10,491 bases of DNA from Clostridia bacterium. GTDB lineage: Bacteria; Bacillota; Clostridia; Oscillospirales; UBA644. Shown piece by piece: positions 1 to 6,423 of this stretch. The stretch's first letter is position 1. The number at the start of each line of letters is the position of its first letter. Position numbers and translations under genes: made by a program. The notes below the pieces were generated by a model, which ran no database searches, was not told where the DNA came from, and saw only the letters and a program-made list of their open reading frames with translations. The stretch is taken from positions 1 through 10,491 of the forward strand of contig WHHJ01000060.1 of the NCBI GenBank assembly GCA_014872655.1. Reading direction: 5' to 3'.

Positions 1-50
1 CATACATATACTATTTTATCAATTTTTTACATAGAAATCAATAGGTAAAT

Positions 51-1178
51 TTAAGAAAATTCGTATTTTTTTAAATAATAACACAATTTATCTATATTTT
101 CAATTTGATTAAAAACAGATAGGCTAACTCGAACCAGTCCAGTGTCTTCTGTTTGCAGCGTCTTGTGCGCCAGTGCAGAACAATGGTACCCGCCTCTGAC
201 GCAGATTTTGTTTTGATTTAGGTATTCTCCGATTCGTTCAGAGTGAATATCTCGGAAAGCAAAAGAAACGGTGGGTATCAGGTTTTCTCCTGAAGTATAG
301 AGTTTTATTCCATCTATTTTTTGTAAGTTCTCTTTTAAATATTCGGTAAGGAGTTCTGTCTTTTTTCGTATATATTCCTGTTTTTTTTGCAGATATTGAA
401 TTCCGGCTCCCAGACTAATAATAGCGGGTGTATTGATTGTCCCGCTTTCCAGGTATTCCGGTAAAATGTGAGGCTGAACAGCACTTAATGAATCGACTCC
501 GGTTCCGCCTGTAATTAACGGATCCAGATCCCGATCCTTTCTCATAAGCAGTAATCCGCTTCCTTGAATCCCAAAAAGACTTTTATGACCGGATGTGCAT
601 AAAAAATCAATTTTATCCTGTTTGAGATTGTACGAAAGGTGACCGGCGCTTTGTGATGCGTCAATTCCAAATAAAACCTCATGCCGATGAGCGATTTCAG
701 CGGCTTTTTTGATGTCGATAATTTGTCCGGTTACGTTGGATGCATGGCACAAAAATATGAATCGTGTTTTGGGTTGGATGATATCTTCTATTTGTTCTAT
801 TGGATTTTGAGCCGAAAAACAGGTGTAAGAGATTCCTTTTTCTTTCAGCTGCTCAAGGGGACGTAACACACAATTATGCTCCATATTTGAAATAATAACA
901 TGGTCACCGGGTTGTAAAAGGCCTTTAAAAAGCATATTCACTGCGTGCGTCGCATTTTGGGTAAAAATAACATGTTCCGCATCACATCCAAAGTATGCTC
1001 CAACCGTACAACGGACATTGAATACTTTCTCGGCTGCTTGTTCAGAAAGAATATGTCCGCTTCTGCCTGGATTTGAAGTGTTGGACTGTAGAGATTGTAT
1101 AACAGCTTGTAAGACTTTTCTGGGTTTTGGAAAAGTAGAGGCCGCATTGTCTAAATAAATAAGATTCTCAGATGTCAT
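51..1178 (-). CDS. Cysteine-desulfurase-like class V aminotransferase
   Basis: A PLP enzyme of the class V aminotransferase / NifS-SufS superfamily, most like the EF2568-type group that often sits next to DUF3343 proteins. Such enzymes take sulfur (or selenium) from cysteine (selenocysteine) and pass it on as a persulfide. In the 375-residue product I see the N-terminal LDNAAST segment (9-15), NPGRSGH (36-42), HASNVTG (145-151), the PLP-lysine motif TSGHKS with K199, and RGGYHCSALAH with the likely catalytic Cys333. Length is normal for the family and no residue looks lost. I prefer the ATG at 1178 because GGAG lies 6 nt upstream; the ATG at 1190 has no ribosome binding site. The gene is second in a two-gene unit and its start overlaps the end of the DUF3343 gene by 11 bp, suggesting translational coupling. 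Cytoplasmic. The superfamily is certain; desulfurase versus selenocysteine lyase is not decided. Confidence 0.88.
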   Translation of the reverse strand: MTSENLIYLDNAASTFPKPRKVLQAVIQSLQSNTSNPGRSGHILSEQAAEKVFNVRCTVGAYFGCDAEHVIFTQNATHAVNMLFKGLLQPGDHVIISNMEHNCVLRPLEQLKEKGISYTCFSAQNPIEQIEDIIQPKTRFIFLCHASNVTGQIIDIKKAAEIAHRHEVLFGIDASQSAGHLSYNLKQDKIDFLCTSGHKSLFGIQGSGLLLMRKDRDLDPLITGGTGVDSLSAVQPHILPEYLESGTINTPAIISLGAGIQYLQKKQEYIRKKTELLTEYLKENLQKIDGIKLYTSGENLIPTVSFAFRDIHSERIGEYLNQNKICVRGGYHCSALAHKTLQTEDTGLVRVSLSVFNQIENIDKLCYYLKKYEFS

Positions 1179-1386
1179 AGACGGCTCCATTCATTTTAAT
1201 GTCATTGATTTCCATGATGCTTAAAGATCTGTTTAAGTCTTTCTCGTTAACACTTACGCACCACGCGCATCCATATTTTTTGTCGAAATTTTGTTTTGAT
1301 ATATAAGCAGAAACACCTTTGCGCTGCAGCAGTTGCTTGGCTTTTTGCGCATAAGTAACGGATTTTACGAGAATACATTTTTTCAT
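1168..1386 (-). CDS. DUF3343 small protein (putative Se/S carrier-like)
   Basis: A 72-residue protein matching the DUF3343 (Se/S carrier-like) family by its overall pattern: a short beta strand at the start (KKCILVKSV), a helix with a QLLQRKG turn, a second strand, then a glycine-cysteine motif GCAWCV (39-44). Cysteines are C4, C40 and C43; C40-x2-C43 could carry a persulfide or selenide, but this is inferred, not shown. A good ribosome binding site (AGGAAGG) lies a few bases ahead of the ATG. It is the first gene of a two-gene minus-strand unit, and its stop codon lies inside the start of the cysteine-desulfurase-like gene. That fits a donor-acceptor pair in which the PLP enzyme loads sulfur or selenium onto this small protein. 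No selD, selA or selenoprotein gene is visible in the window. I found no clear promoter for it: a TATAAT-like element at 1432-1427 (minus) has no convincing -35 partner. Confidence 0.8.
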   Translation of the reverse strand: MKKCILVKSVTYAQKAKQLLQRKGVSAYISKQNFDKKYGCAWCVSVNEKDLNRSLSIMEINDIKMNGAVYDI

Positions 1387-1454
1387 ATGATCCTTCCTTT
1401 CGTTAAAAGTCCTGTTCTATCATTCCATTATATGCAAAAGATTTGTTTTTGCTG

Positions 1455-1489
1455 TTGACAATTGTCGTTTTATTCCGATATAATATAAT
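1455..1489 (+). promoter_or_regulatory. Sigma-A type promoter of the ATP-grasp gene
   Basis: TTGACA at 1455-1460 and TATAAT at 1479-1484 with an 18-bp spacer; a second overlapping TATAAT lies at 1484-1489. Transcription should begin around 1491-1496. The -35 box is embedded in the perfect 10-bp palindrome GACAATTGTC (1457-1466), a possible operator. A start near 1491 would leave only about 10 nt before the ATG at 1504, which argues for the downstream start at 1528. Confidence 0.75.
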
Positions 1490-1527
1490 CAAAAGAAAGT
1501 AATATGGCAAAAAATGGAGAAAAATTA

Positions 1528-2526
1528 ATGAAACTGGCTGTTTTATATCCCAAAACGCCTATTCCGGTTATCGATCAGGTCGTTGTGTCTTGGAGACCTA
1601 ACGAAGAATTATGCGCGAGCGCCTCTATAGCTTGTAGCTTTGGTTTATCCGGAACAATACCTGTCGTAACACCTGTAGATAGTCCGGGCATAGGTGATCC
1701 CAGCGACTGGGTATTTGGAGATGATATTGATGGGATACGGCAAGCGATAAGCAGAGGTGCTGACGCGTTCTTTTTAAATATTCCATTGTATTCGGGGCAT
1801 GTGGTTACTTCGATTATGAACCATGAATTTTGTTTTATCGGCCAACGCATTGTTCAAGGGACCCGTTTGGGAAATCGATTCTATTTCGCTTCTATCTTGC
1901 AGGAGGCGAAGTATTCGCATGTTCAGACCACTTTTTCAACGTGTGATCAACTAAGATATAACGGTCTGTATCCAGCGGTTGCAAAGCCGGTTCGAAAATC
2001 TCAGGGGAGAGGAATAAGGAGAGTCGATGATGCGGCGGATTTAAGACATCATCTTTGGGATATGGCTGCATCTGGATCTTACGGGAGAGGTCTTATTGTG
2101 CAACCTTTTCTTCCTGGCAGAGAGATTGTGATTCCGGTTTTTCCTCGTGGCTTATATCCAGACGGATTACATGATAGCGCGTGGAGTTTACCTCCCATTT
2201 TAAAAATTGATCATATAAATGGCATTTTTCCTAAGCACTATGTTCCGACAATGGCCGATTCATGTATGCGCAAGATCTGTAACGAGTGCGAAAGCATTGT
2301 TGATTTTTTTAATATAAAAGGGCCTGTCTGCTTTGAATGTCGGCAAGACAGTGCAGGGGAGTATCAAATTTTTGATATGGATCTACAGCCAGACTTATCT
2401 TTGGATTTTCTGTTTAAAAAGAGCAGTGTCCAAAATCATTTTTTAACATCATTTTTATTTTTGGGAAAAACGCAGACGGATTATTTGAATTATTTATTGT
2501 GTACCGCCTGGCCAGGAGAATTATAA
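1528..2526 (+). CDS. Divergent ATP-grasp protein, D-Ala-D-Ala ligase-like
   Basis: A 332-residue soluble protein that I place in the ATP-grasp superfamily with a D-alanine-D-alanine ligase-like layout. The N-terminal part opens with a Rossmann-type strand (MKLAVLYP). The ATP-grasp domain shows AVAKP with Lys153, a glycine-containing loop SQGRGIRRV (158-166), the hinge/ATP-lid strand LIVQPFLPGREI (189-200), and a C-terminal metal site FECRQD...FDMDLQPDLS (269-291). Against the Ddl pattern (RVD...E-x-N-x-x-P-G), the metal ligands read E270, D283 and D285, the arginine is Cys268 and the glycine is Asp289, so chemistry may be kept but the substrate is probably not D-Ala. Start: GGAG with 8 nt spacing precedes the ATG at 1528; an in-frame ATG at 1504 (340 residues) has only a weak site. 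The gene has its own promoter and terminator and is monocistronic. No signal peptide or membrane segment. The true substrate (amino acid or peptide ligation) is unknown. Confidence 0.7.
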   Translation: MKLAVLYPKTPIPVIDQVVVSWRPNEELCASASIACSFGLSGTIPVVTPVDSPGIGDPSDWVFGDDIDGIRQAISRGADAFFLNIPLYSGHVVTSIMNHEFCFIGQRIVQGTRLGNRFYFASILQEAKYSHVQTTFSTCDQLRYNGLYPAVAKPVRKSQGRGIRRVDDAADLRHHLWDMAASGSYGRGLIVQPFLPGREIVIPVFPRGLYPDGLHDSAWSLPPILKIDHINGIFPKHYVPTMADSCMRKICNECESIVDFFNIKGPVCFECRQDSAGEYQIFDMDLQPDLSLDFLFKKSSVQNHFLTSFLFLGKTQTDYLNYLLCTAWPGEL

Positions 2527-2547
2527 ATATAGATTGTAATCTGTTCG

Positions 2548-2584
2548 AAATATGCTCTTTCATTTTGAGAAGAGCATATTTTTT
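2548..2584 (+). terminator. Intrinsic terminator after the ATP-grasp gene
   Basis: Perfect 12-bp inverted repeat (2548-2559 with 2570-2581, core ATGCTCTT/AAGAGCAT), 10-nt loop, and a T run at 2579-2584. It sits about 20 bp after the stop codon and separates this gene from the lactate operon. Confidence 0.88.
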
Positions 2585-2608
2585 ATGTCTCAATCTTGCA
2601 TGCGTTGA

Positions 2609-2725
2609 TTGTTAAATTTTTGTCATTTATGAAAAGTTCTTGTTAAAAAAATGACAATTGTAAAAATGTACAAATATCGGAAAGCAACTTTGTGAGGAGT
2701 GTAAAACCTGTTAAATTATTGTCAA
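2609..2725 (+). promoter_or_regulatory. Cluster of Rex-like operator candidates upstream of etfB
   Basis: Three 18-bp segments resemble the clostridial Rex operator TTGTTAA-N4-TTAACAA as I recall it: 2640-2657 (TTGTTAAAAAAATGACAA, 12 of 14 defined positions), 2609-2626 (11 of 14) and 2708-2725 (11 of 14). Rex senses the NADH/NAD+ ratio and often controls fermentative redox genes, so control of a lactate-oxidising operon would make sense. Within the cluster, TTGTCATTT (2620-2628) and AAATGACAA (2649-2657) also form a perfect 9-bp inverted repeat 20 bp apart, which could instead be a paired site for another regulator. The region is very AT-rich, so chance matches are possible, and the sites lie well upstream (about -75 to -190) of the predicted start of transcription. 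The 367-bp gap 2527-2894 otherwise holds only the terminator, promoter, palindromes and leader listed separately. Confidence 0.4.
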
Positions 2726-2755
2726 CCTTTTTCGATTAAAATCGTGAAAAATCAA

Positions 2756-2773
2756 TGTTTCATACTTGAAACA
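2756..2773. promoter_or_regulatory. Perfect 7-4-7 palindrome over the etfB -35 box
   Basis: TGTTTCATACTTGAAACA is a perfect inverted repeat with 7-bp arms and a 4-bp centre. It covers the -35 box (2766-2771) of the etfB promoter, the classic place for a repressor. The shape would suit a GntR- or Rex-sized dimer, but the half-site TGTTTCA matches no operator I know with certainty. A smaller palindrome, CGATT-AA-AATCG, lies just upstream at 2733-2744. Confidence 0.55.
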
Positions 2774-2794
2774 AAGATCATTTTATGATATAAT
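2766..2794 (+). promoter_or_regulatory. Promoter of the etfB-etfA-glcD operon
   Basis: TTGAAA at 2766-2771, 17-bp spacer, TATAAT at 2789-2794, preceded by TG at 2786-2787 (extended -10). Predicted start of transcription near 2801, giving a leader of about 95 nt before the GTG at 2895. The leader is AT-rich and I see no known riboswitch in it. Confidence 0.78.
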
Positions 2795-2876
2795 TTTCTA
2801 AGATATAGGTTGAAATAAAAAGAGTAAAAAATATCATTTTATTTAAATCGATTTTTTATTGTTTGAAAGAAATTTT

Positions 2877-2891
2877 GTTTCAGGAGGAAAC
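2877..2891 (+). promoter_or_regulatory. etfB ribosome binding site inside a small hairpin
   Basis: The Shine-Dalgarno sequence AGGAGG (2882-2887) lies 7 nt before a GTG codon at 2895 and decides that start. It is bracketed by GTTTC (2877-2881) and GAAAC (2887-2891), a 5-bp hairpin that presents most of the site in its loop. The stem is short and its effect on translation is only inferred. Confidence 0.6.
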
Positions 2892-2894
2892 GTA

Positions 2895-3683
2895 GTGAAA
2901 ATCGTTGTATGTGTAAAACAGGTTCCTGGCACCAATAATGTTGAGGTCGATCCTGTTACCGGAACGCTGCGTCGGGACGGCGTTGAGAGCAAGATGAACC
3001 CTTATGATTTGTATGCCTTGGAACTGGGGTTGCAATTACGGGATCAATACGGAGGATCGGTTCACGTGGTTTCCATGGGGCCTAATCAGGCAAAAGCGGT
3101 TTTGTTAGAAGCCGTATATATGGGTGCCGACGGCGGGATATTGCTGAGTGACAGAAAGTTTGCCGGAGCTGATGTGTTGGCAACCAGTTATACCCTTGTC
3201 GGAGGGCTGAAGACTTTGGATTTTGATTTGATTCTGTGCGGCAAGCAGACAACAGATGGGGATACTGCTCAGGTCGGACCCGAAATGGCGGAATTTTTGG
3301 GTATTGATCATGCGACAAATGTAACGCAAGTTTTGGGCTTAGATGAAACTCAAATTACCGTTCGTCTAAACTTGGAAAATTCTGTACAGGTGCAGCAGAT
3401 GAAACTGCCTTGTTTGCTTTGTGCAGATAAAGAAATCAACACACCCAGATTACCTTCTTTTCGTCGGAAATTACAGGTTCAAGAGGCGGAATGTATCCGC
3501 GTGATTTCTTTGGCTGATTTTTCGGATCAAGATGAATTACATTACGGTTTGAATGGGTCTCCCACTCATGTAGAACAAATTTTCCCGCCTGAAAAGAAGA
3601 AGTATAAAGAAATTTATGAAGGATCCGGCACTGAATTGGCCGAATCTGCTTATGAGCTGCTTCTGCAGAAAAAATTTATTTAA
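2895..3683 (+). CDS. etfB: Electron transfer flavoprotein beta subunit (LctB-type)
   Basis: EtfB of the bifurcating/confurcating type, 262 residues, normal length. The N-terminus MKIVVCVKQVPGT is diagnostic of the family. The segment DGDTAQVGPE (121-130), preceded by LCGKQTT, is the FAD/NADH-binding signature found in electron-bifurcating Etfs, whose beta subunit holds the second FAD and the NAD(H) site. It acts in the cytoplasm with EtfA and the FAD-dependent dehydrogenase encoded next. By analogy with Acetobacterium woodii LctBCD, the complex would drive lactate oxidation with NAD+ by co-oxidising reduced ferredoxin. I chose the GTG at 2895 over the upstream in-frame ATG (2859) because AGGAGG sits 7 nt before it and the protein then begins exactly where the family does. 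First gene of a three-gene operon; only 16 nt separate it from etfA. Control elements ahead of it are listed separately. Confidence 0.93.
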   Translation: MKIVVCVKQVPGTNNVEVDPVTGTLRRDGVESKMNPYDLYALELGLQLRDQYGGSVHVVSMGPNQAKAVLLEAVYMGADGGILLSDRKFAGADVLATSYTLVGGLKTLDFDLILCGKQTTDGDTAQVGPEMAEFLGIDHATNVTQVLGLDETQITVRLNLENSVQVQQMKLPCLLCADKEINTPRLPSFRRKLQVQEAECIRVISLADFSDQDELHYGLNGSPTHVEQIFPPEKKKYKEIYEGSGTELAESAYELLLQKKFI

Positions 3684-3699
3684 GTGACGGTGTTTAAGA

Positions 3700-4902
3700 A
3701 TGGTTATTATGAAGATTCATCAAGAAAAAGTGACGCCGGCAATTGCACAGCAGCTTGTGGAGTTGTGTCCTTTTTCTGCAATTACATATCAAAATCAAAA
3801 ACTGGAAATTGGGGCAAGTTGTAAAAGTTGTCGCTTATTCGCTAAAAAAGGGCCTGCCGTAGTTATTGAGTTTATCGAACAGGAAGATGCTGAGGAATTA
3901 GATCGGAGCCAGTGGAATGGTATTTGTGTCTATGCAGATTGCGAGAGGGGAGTTATCCATCCTGTCACTTATGAATTGATCGGAAAAGCAAAAGAGCTTG
4001 CGCATAATACCAATCAGCCGGTATATGTTTTGCTGATTGGATGTGAAGTGGAATCGGTTGCTCAAGAAATTTTGGCATATGGGCCGGATAAAGTTTTTGT
4101 GTATGATCGGCCGGAATTAAAAGAATTTCGTATAGGCCCCTATGCTAATGTTTTTGAAGATTTTATCGTTCGGCAAAATCCTTCCGCGTTTTTGGTCGGG
4201 GCGACTAATGTAGGTAGATCTTTGGCGCCCCGGATTGCGGCACGATTCCGGACCGGGCTGACGGCAGACTGTACACGATTGGAGATTTATCCAAATACCG
4301 ATTTGGTTCAGATTCGTCCGGCTTTCGGCGGAAATATCATGGCCAAAATTTTGACGCCTAAGACAAGGCCTCAATTATGTACAGTTCGATATAAAGTTTT
4401 TTCTGCTCCGCAGAAGGTGGAACCGTTTGGAACGATTGAACAGATGCAGATTGCAGATGATCGAGTTTGCTCTTCTACAGAAATTATAGATATCAAATTA
4501 AAGCCCAAAGATATTGATATTTCGGACGCAGATGTTTTAGTTGCTGTCGGTCGTGGATTGAAGAGTAAAAGCGATATGCAGTTGGTGCAGGATTTAGCCG
4601 ATTGTTTGGGTGCAGAGATTGCAGGGACGCGTCCGCTGATCGAGGCCGGTTGGTTAGATGCAAAACATCAAATCGGTTTGAGCGGCCGGACGGTAAAACC
4701 CAAATTGATTATTACTGTTGGAATTTCCGGGTCGGTTCAATTTGTTTCCGGAATGAGCGGTGCCGACTGTATTTTGGCTATAAATAGTGATAAAGATGCG
4801 CCGATTTTCAATGTTGCGCATTATGGATTTGTTGGAGATTTGTATCAGATCGTACCGGCGCTGACGGAAAAAATTCGGAAAGGGGCCATGGAGCATGTAT
4901 AA
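3700..4902 (+). CDS. etfA: Electron transfer flavoprotein alpha subunit with N-terminal Fe-S domain (LctC-type)
   Basis: EtfA of 400 residues: an N-terminal ferredoxin-like extension (about 1-60), the alpha/beta Etf domain (about 75-260), and the C-terminal FAD-binding domain with GRGLKSK (285-291), GTRPLIEAGWLD (309-320), GLSGRTVKPKLIITVGISGSVQF (start 326) and INSDKDAPIFNVA (361-373). The FAD domain looks intact. The extension is degenerate: the first CxxCxxC is absent, and only Cys23 (CP), Cys41 and Cys44 remain of the second cluster, because the position expected to be the third Cys is Phe47 (codon TTC). A normal [4Fe-4S] cluster therefore seems doubtful. The protein pairs with EtfB and relays electrons between flavins and the dehydrogenase. 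Start: ATG at 3700 has a weak GGTG 7 nt upstream; ATG at 3709 is the alternative. Its last codons overlap the glcD start by 8 bp, indicating coupled translation. Confidence 0.93.
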   Translation: MVIMKIHQEKVTPAIAQQLVELCPFSAITYQNQKLEIGASCKSCRLFAKKGPAVVIEFIEQEDAEELDRSQWNGICVYADCERGVIHPVTYELIGKAKELAHNTNQPVYVLLIGCEVESVAQEILAYGPDKVFVYDRPELKEFRIGPYANVFEDFIVRQNPSAFLVGATNVGRSLAPRIAARFRTGLTADCTRLEIYPNTDLVQIRPAFGGNIMAKILTPKTRPQLCTVRYKVFSAPQKVEPFGTIEQMQIADDRVCSSTEIIDIKLKPKDIDISDADVLVAVGRGLKSKSDMQLVQDLADCLGAEIAGTRPLIEAGWLDAKHQIGLSGRTVKPKLIITVGISGSVQFVSGMSGADCILAINSDKDAPIFNVAHYGFVGDLYQIVPALTEKIRKGAMEHV

Positions 4903-6286
4903 AAAAGTAACGCCGGAAGATATTGAATTTTTGCGTGGGTGTGTATCTGCTGATCGGGTTTTGACCCGTCAGGAGTTGAATGAGGATTACAGTCATGATG
5001 AGTTGGCCGGAATCAAGAAGTACCCTGAAGTTTTGGTTCGTGTATTGACGACCGGAGAGATTTCTGCCATTATGACTTATGCTTATGAACAAAACATTCC
5101 CGTTGTTGTCCGCGGGGCAGGAACCGGTCTTGTTGGAGCGTGTGTTGCTGTTGAAGGCGGCATTATGATTGAAACGATTCGGATGAATCAAATTTTGGAA
5201 TTAGATGAAGATAATTTGACAGTCACGGTTCAGCCAGGCGTATTATTGATGGAACTGGCTAAATTTGCAGAGGATCATGATTATCTTTATCCGCCGGATC
5301 CCGGAGAGAAATCCGCAACAATTGGAGGAAATATTAGTACCAATGCCGGTGGTATGCGTGCTGTAAAATATGGTGTAACCCGGGATTATGTTCGGGGGTT
5401 GACGATTGTTTTGCCGGATGGGACCGTACAAAAACTCGGCGGAAAAGTGGTTAAGAACAGTACGGGATATTCTCTGAAAGACTTGATCGTCGGATCGGAA
5501 GGAACCTTGGCGATTGTGACGGAGGCGATTTTAAAATTAGTTCCGTTGCCAAAAAAATCGGTTAGTTTGCTGGTTCCGTTTTCGCAGATGGAGCAAGCTA
5601 TTGATGCCGTTCCGGTTATTATTAAATCGAAGGCATCGTTGACAGCTATTGAGTTTATGGAGCGTCAGACGGTTTTATATGCGGAAGAATATCTCGGTAA
5701 AAAGTTTCCGGATAACAGTGGGGAAGCTTATCTGTTGCTGACGGTTGACGGAAACGTGGCTCAGGCAGTAGACGAAGAATTAGAAAATGTTGCTAAACTA
5801 TGCTTGGAACAAGGTGCGTTAGACGTTTTGATTGTGGATACCGAAGAACGGAAACAGAGTGTGTGGTCTGCACGAGGAGCCTTTTTGGAGGCGATAAAAG
5901 CTTCTGCCGGCGAGATGGATGAGTGTGATGTTGTTGTACCCCGCAGCAGCGTAGCCGAGTTTATAAAATATACTCATTCATTGGAGACTGAGTTGGGCGT
6001 GCGTATTCCGAGTTTTGGCCATGCGGGAGACGGGAATCTGCATGTATACGTTTGTCGCGACGCTTTGTCCGAAGAAGAGTTTCATCTTCGGCTCGAAGAG
6101 GCCTTTGACAAAATGTATCAGTATGCGGCTCAGCTTTCCGGTCTTGTTTCCGGAGAACACGGGATCGGATACGCTAAAAAAGAATATATGTCTCGGTTAT
6201 ATGGCGATACGCCGATTGAATTGATGCGAGGCATTAAAAAAGTTTTTGACCCGAAGAATATTTTAAATCCGCATAAAGTTATTTAA
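4895..6286 (+). CDS. lctD: FAD-linked lactate dehydrogenase, GlcD family (LctD-type)
   Basis: A 463-residue FAD-linked oxidase of the GlcD/D-lactate dehydrogenase family. The N-terminal FAD_binding_4 domain carries PVVVRGAGTGLVGACV (69-84), a PPDPGEKSATIGGNISTNAGG stretch (from 133) and KNSTGYSLKDLIVGSEGTLAIVTE (from 187). The C-terminal oxidase domain has HAGDGNLH (376-383) and SGEHGIG (419-425), the metal/substrate motifs of this family. No membrane segment, so soluble. Encoded directly after etfB-etfA, it is best read as the lactate-oxidising subunit of the Etf-coupled complex: lactate + reduced ferredoxin + 2 NAD+ -> pyruvate + oxidised ferredoxin + 2 NADH. The start ATG lies inside the end of etfA; AAGGGG at 4880-4885 is the likely ribosome binding site. 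Another 2-hydroxyacid (e.g. glycolate, 2-hydroxyglutarate) is possible as substrate; lactate is inferred from operon layout. No lactate permease gene is present here. Confidence 0.88.
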   Translation: MYKKVTPEDIEFLRGCVSADRVLTRQELNEDYSHDELAGIKKYPEVLVRVLTTGEISAIMTYAYEQNIPVVVRGAGTGLVGACVAVEGGIMIETIRMNQILELDEDNLTVTVQPGVLLMELAKFAEDHDYLYPPDPGEKSATIGGNISTNAGGMRAVKYGVTRDYVRGLTIVLPDGTVQKLGGKVVKNSTGYSLKDLIVGSEGTLAIVTEAILKLVPLPKKSVSLLVPFSQMEQAIDAVPVIIKSKASLTAIEFMERQTVLYAEEYLGKKFPDNSGEAYLLLTVDGNVAQAVDEELENVAKLCLEQGALDVLIVDTEERKQSVWSARGAFLEAIKASAGEMDECDVVVPRSSVAEFIKYTHSLETELGVRIPSFGHAGDGNLHVYVCRDALSEEEFHLRLEEAFDKMYQYAAQLSGLVSGEHGIGYAKKEYMSRLYGDTPIELMRGIKKVFDPKNILNPHKVI

Positions 6287-6292
6287 TCAAAT

Positions 6293-6333
6293 AAAAAAGA
6301 ACAGACATGTCAACAGCATGTCTGTTCTTTTTT
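6293..6333. terminator. Bidirectional intrinsic terminator between glcD and glnN
   Basis: Perfect 17-bp inverted repeat: AAAAAAGAACAGACATG (6293-6309) and CATGTCTGTTCTTTTTT (6317-6333) around a 7-nt loop. It starts 6 bp after the glcD stop. An A run on one side and a T run on the other let it end transcription from both convergent operons. From the glnN side it lies about 90 bp after the stop. In that gap there is only a short palindrome, TTTCTGCCGCAGAAA (6401-6415), with no U tract worth calling a terminator. Confidence 0.92.
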
Positions 6334-6423
6334 AGTATCTGTATGTATCCGCAGATTGGATTTTTGACTGTTGTTGCGGCACCTGTCTGGCTTGCTTTTA
6401 TTTCTGCCGCAGAAATCTTTAAA

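Noticed and set aside
1..50. Sequence before the desulfurase stop codon
   Set aside because: AT-rich, with no complete hairpin, gene or promoter that I can support in the 50 bases available.
2895..4902. Etf pair as part of butyryl-CoA dehydrogenase or FixABCX systems
   Set aside because: The third gene is a GlcD-type FAD oxidase overlapping etfA, not an acyl-CoA dehydrogenase or a FixC/FixX pair, and EtfA has the Fe-S extension of the lactate type.
4808..5191. A 127-codon minus-strand open frame across the etfA/glcD junction
   Set aside because: Antisense to two well-conserved genes, with low-complexity Asn/Arg-rich composition typical of a reverse-frame shadow.
6401..6415. Palindrome TTTCTGCCGCAGAAA as a glnN-specific terminator
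   Set aside because: A usable stem has only 5 A/T-rich pairs with no U run; the 17-bp hairpin farther on is a far better candidate.
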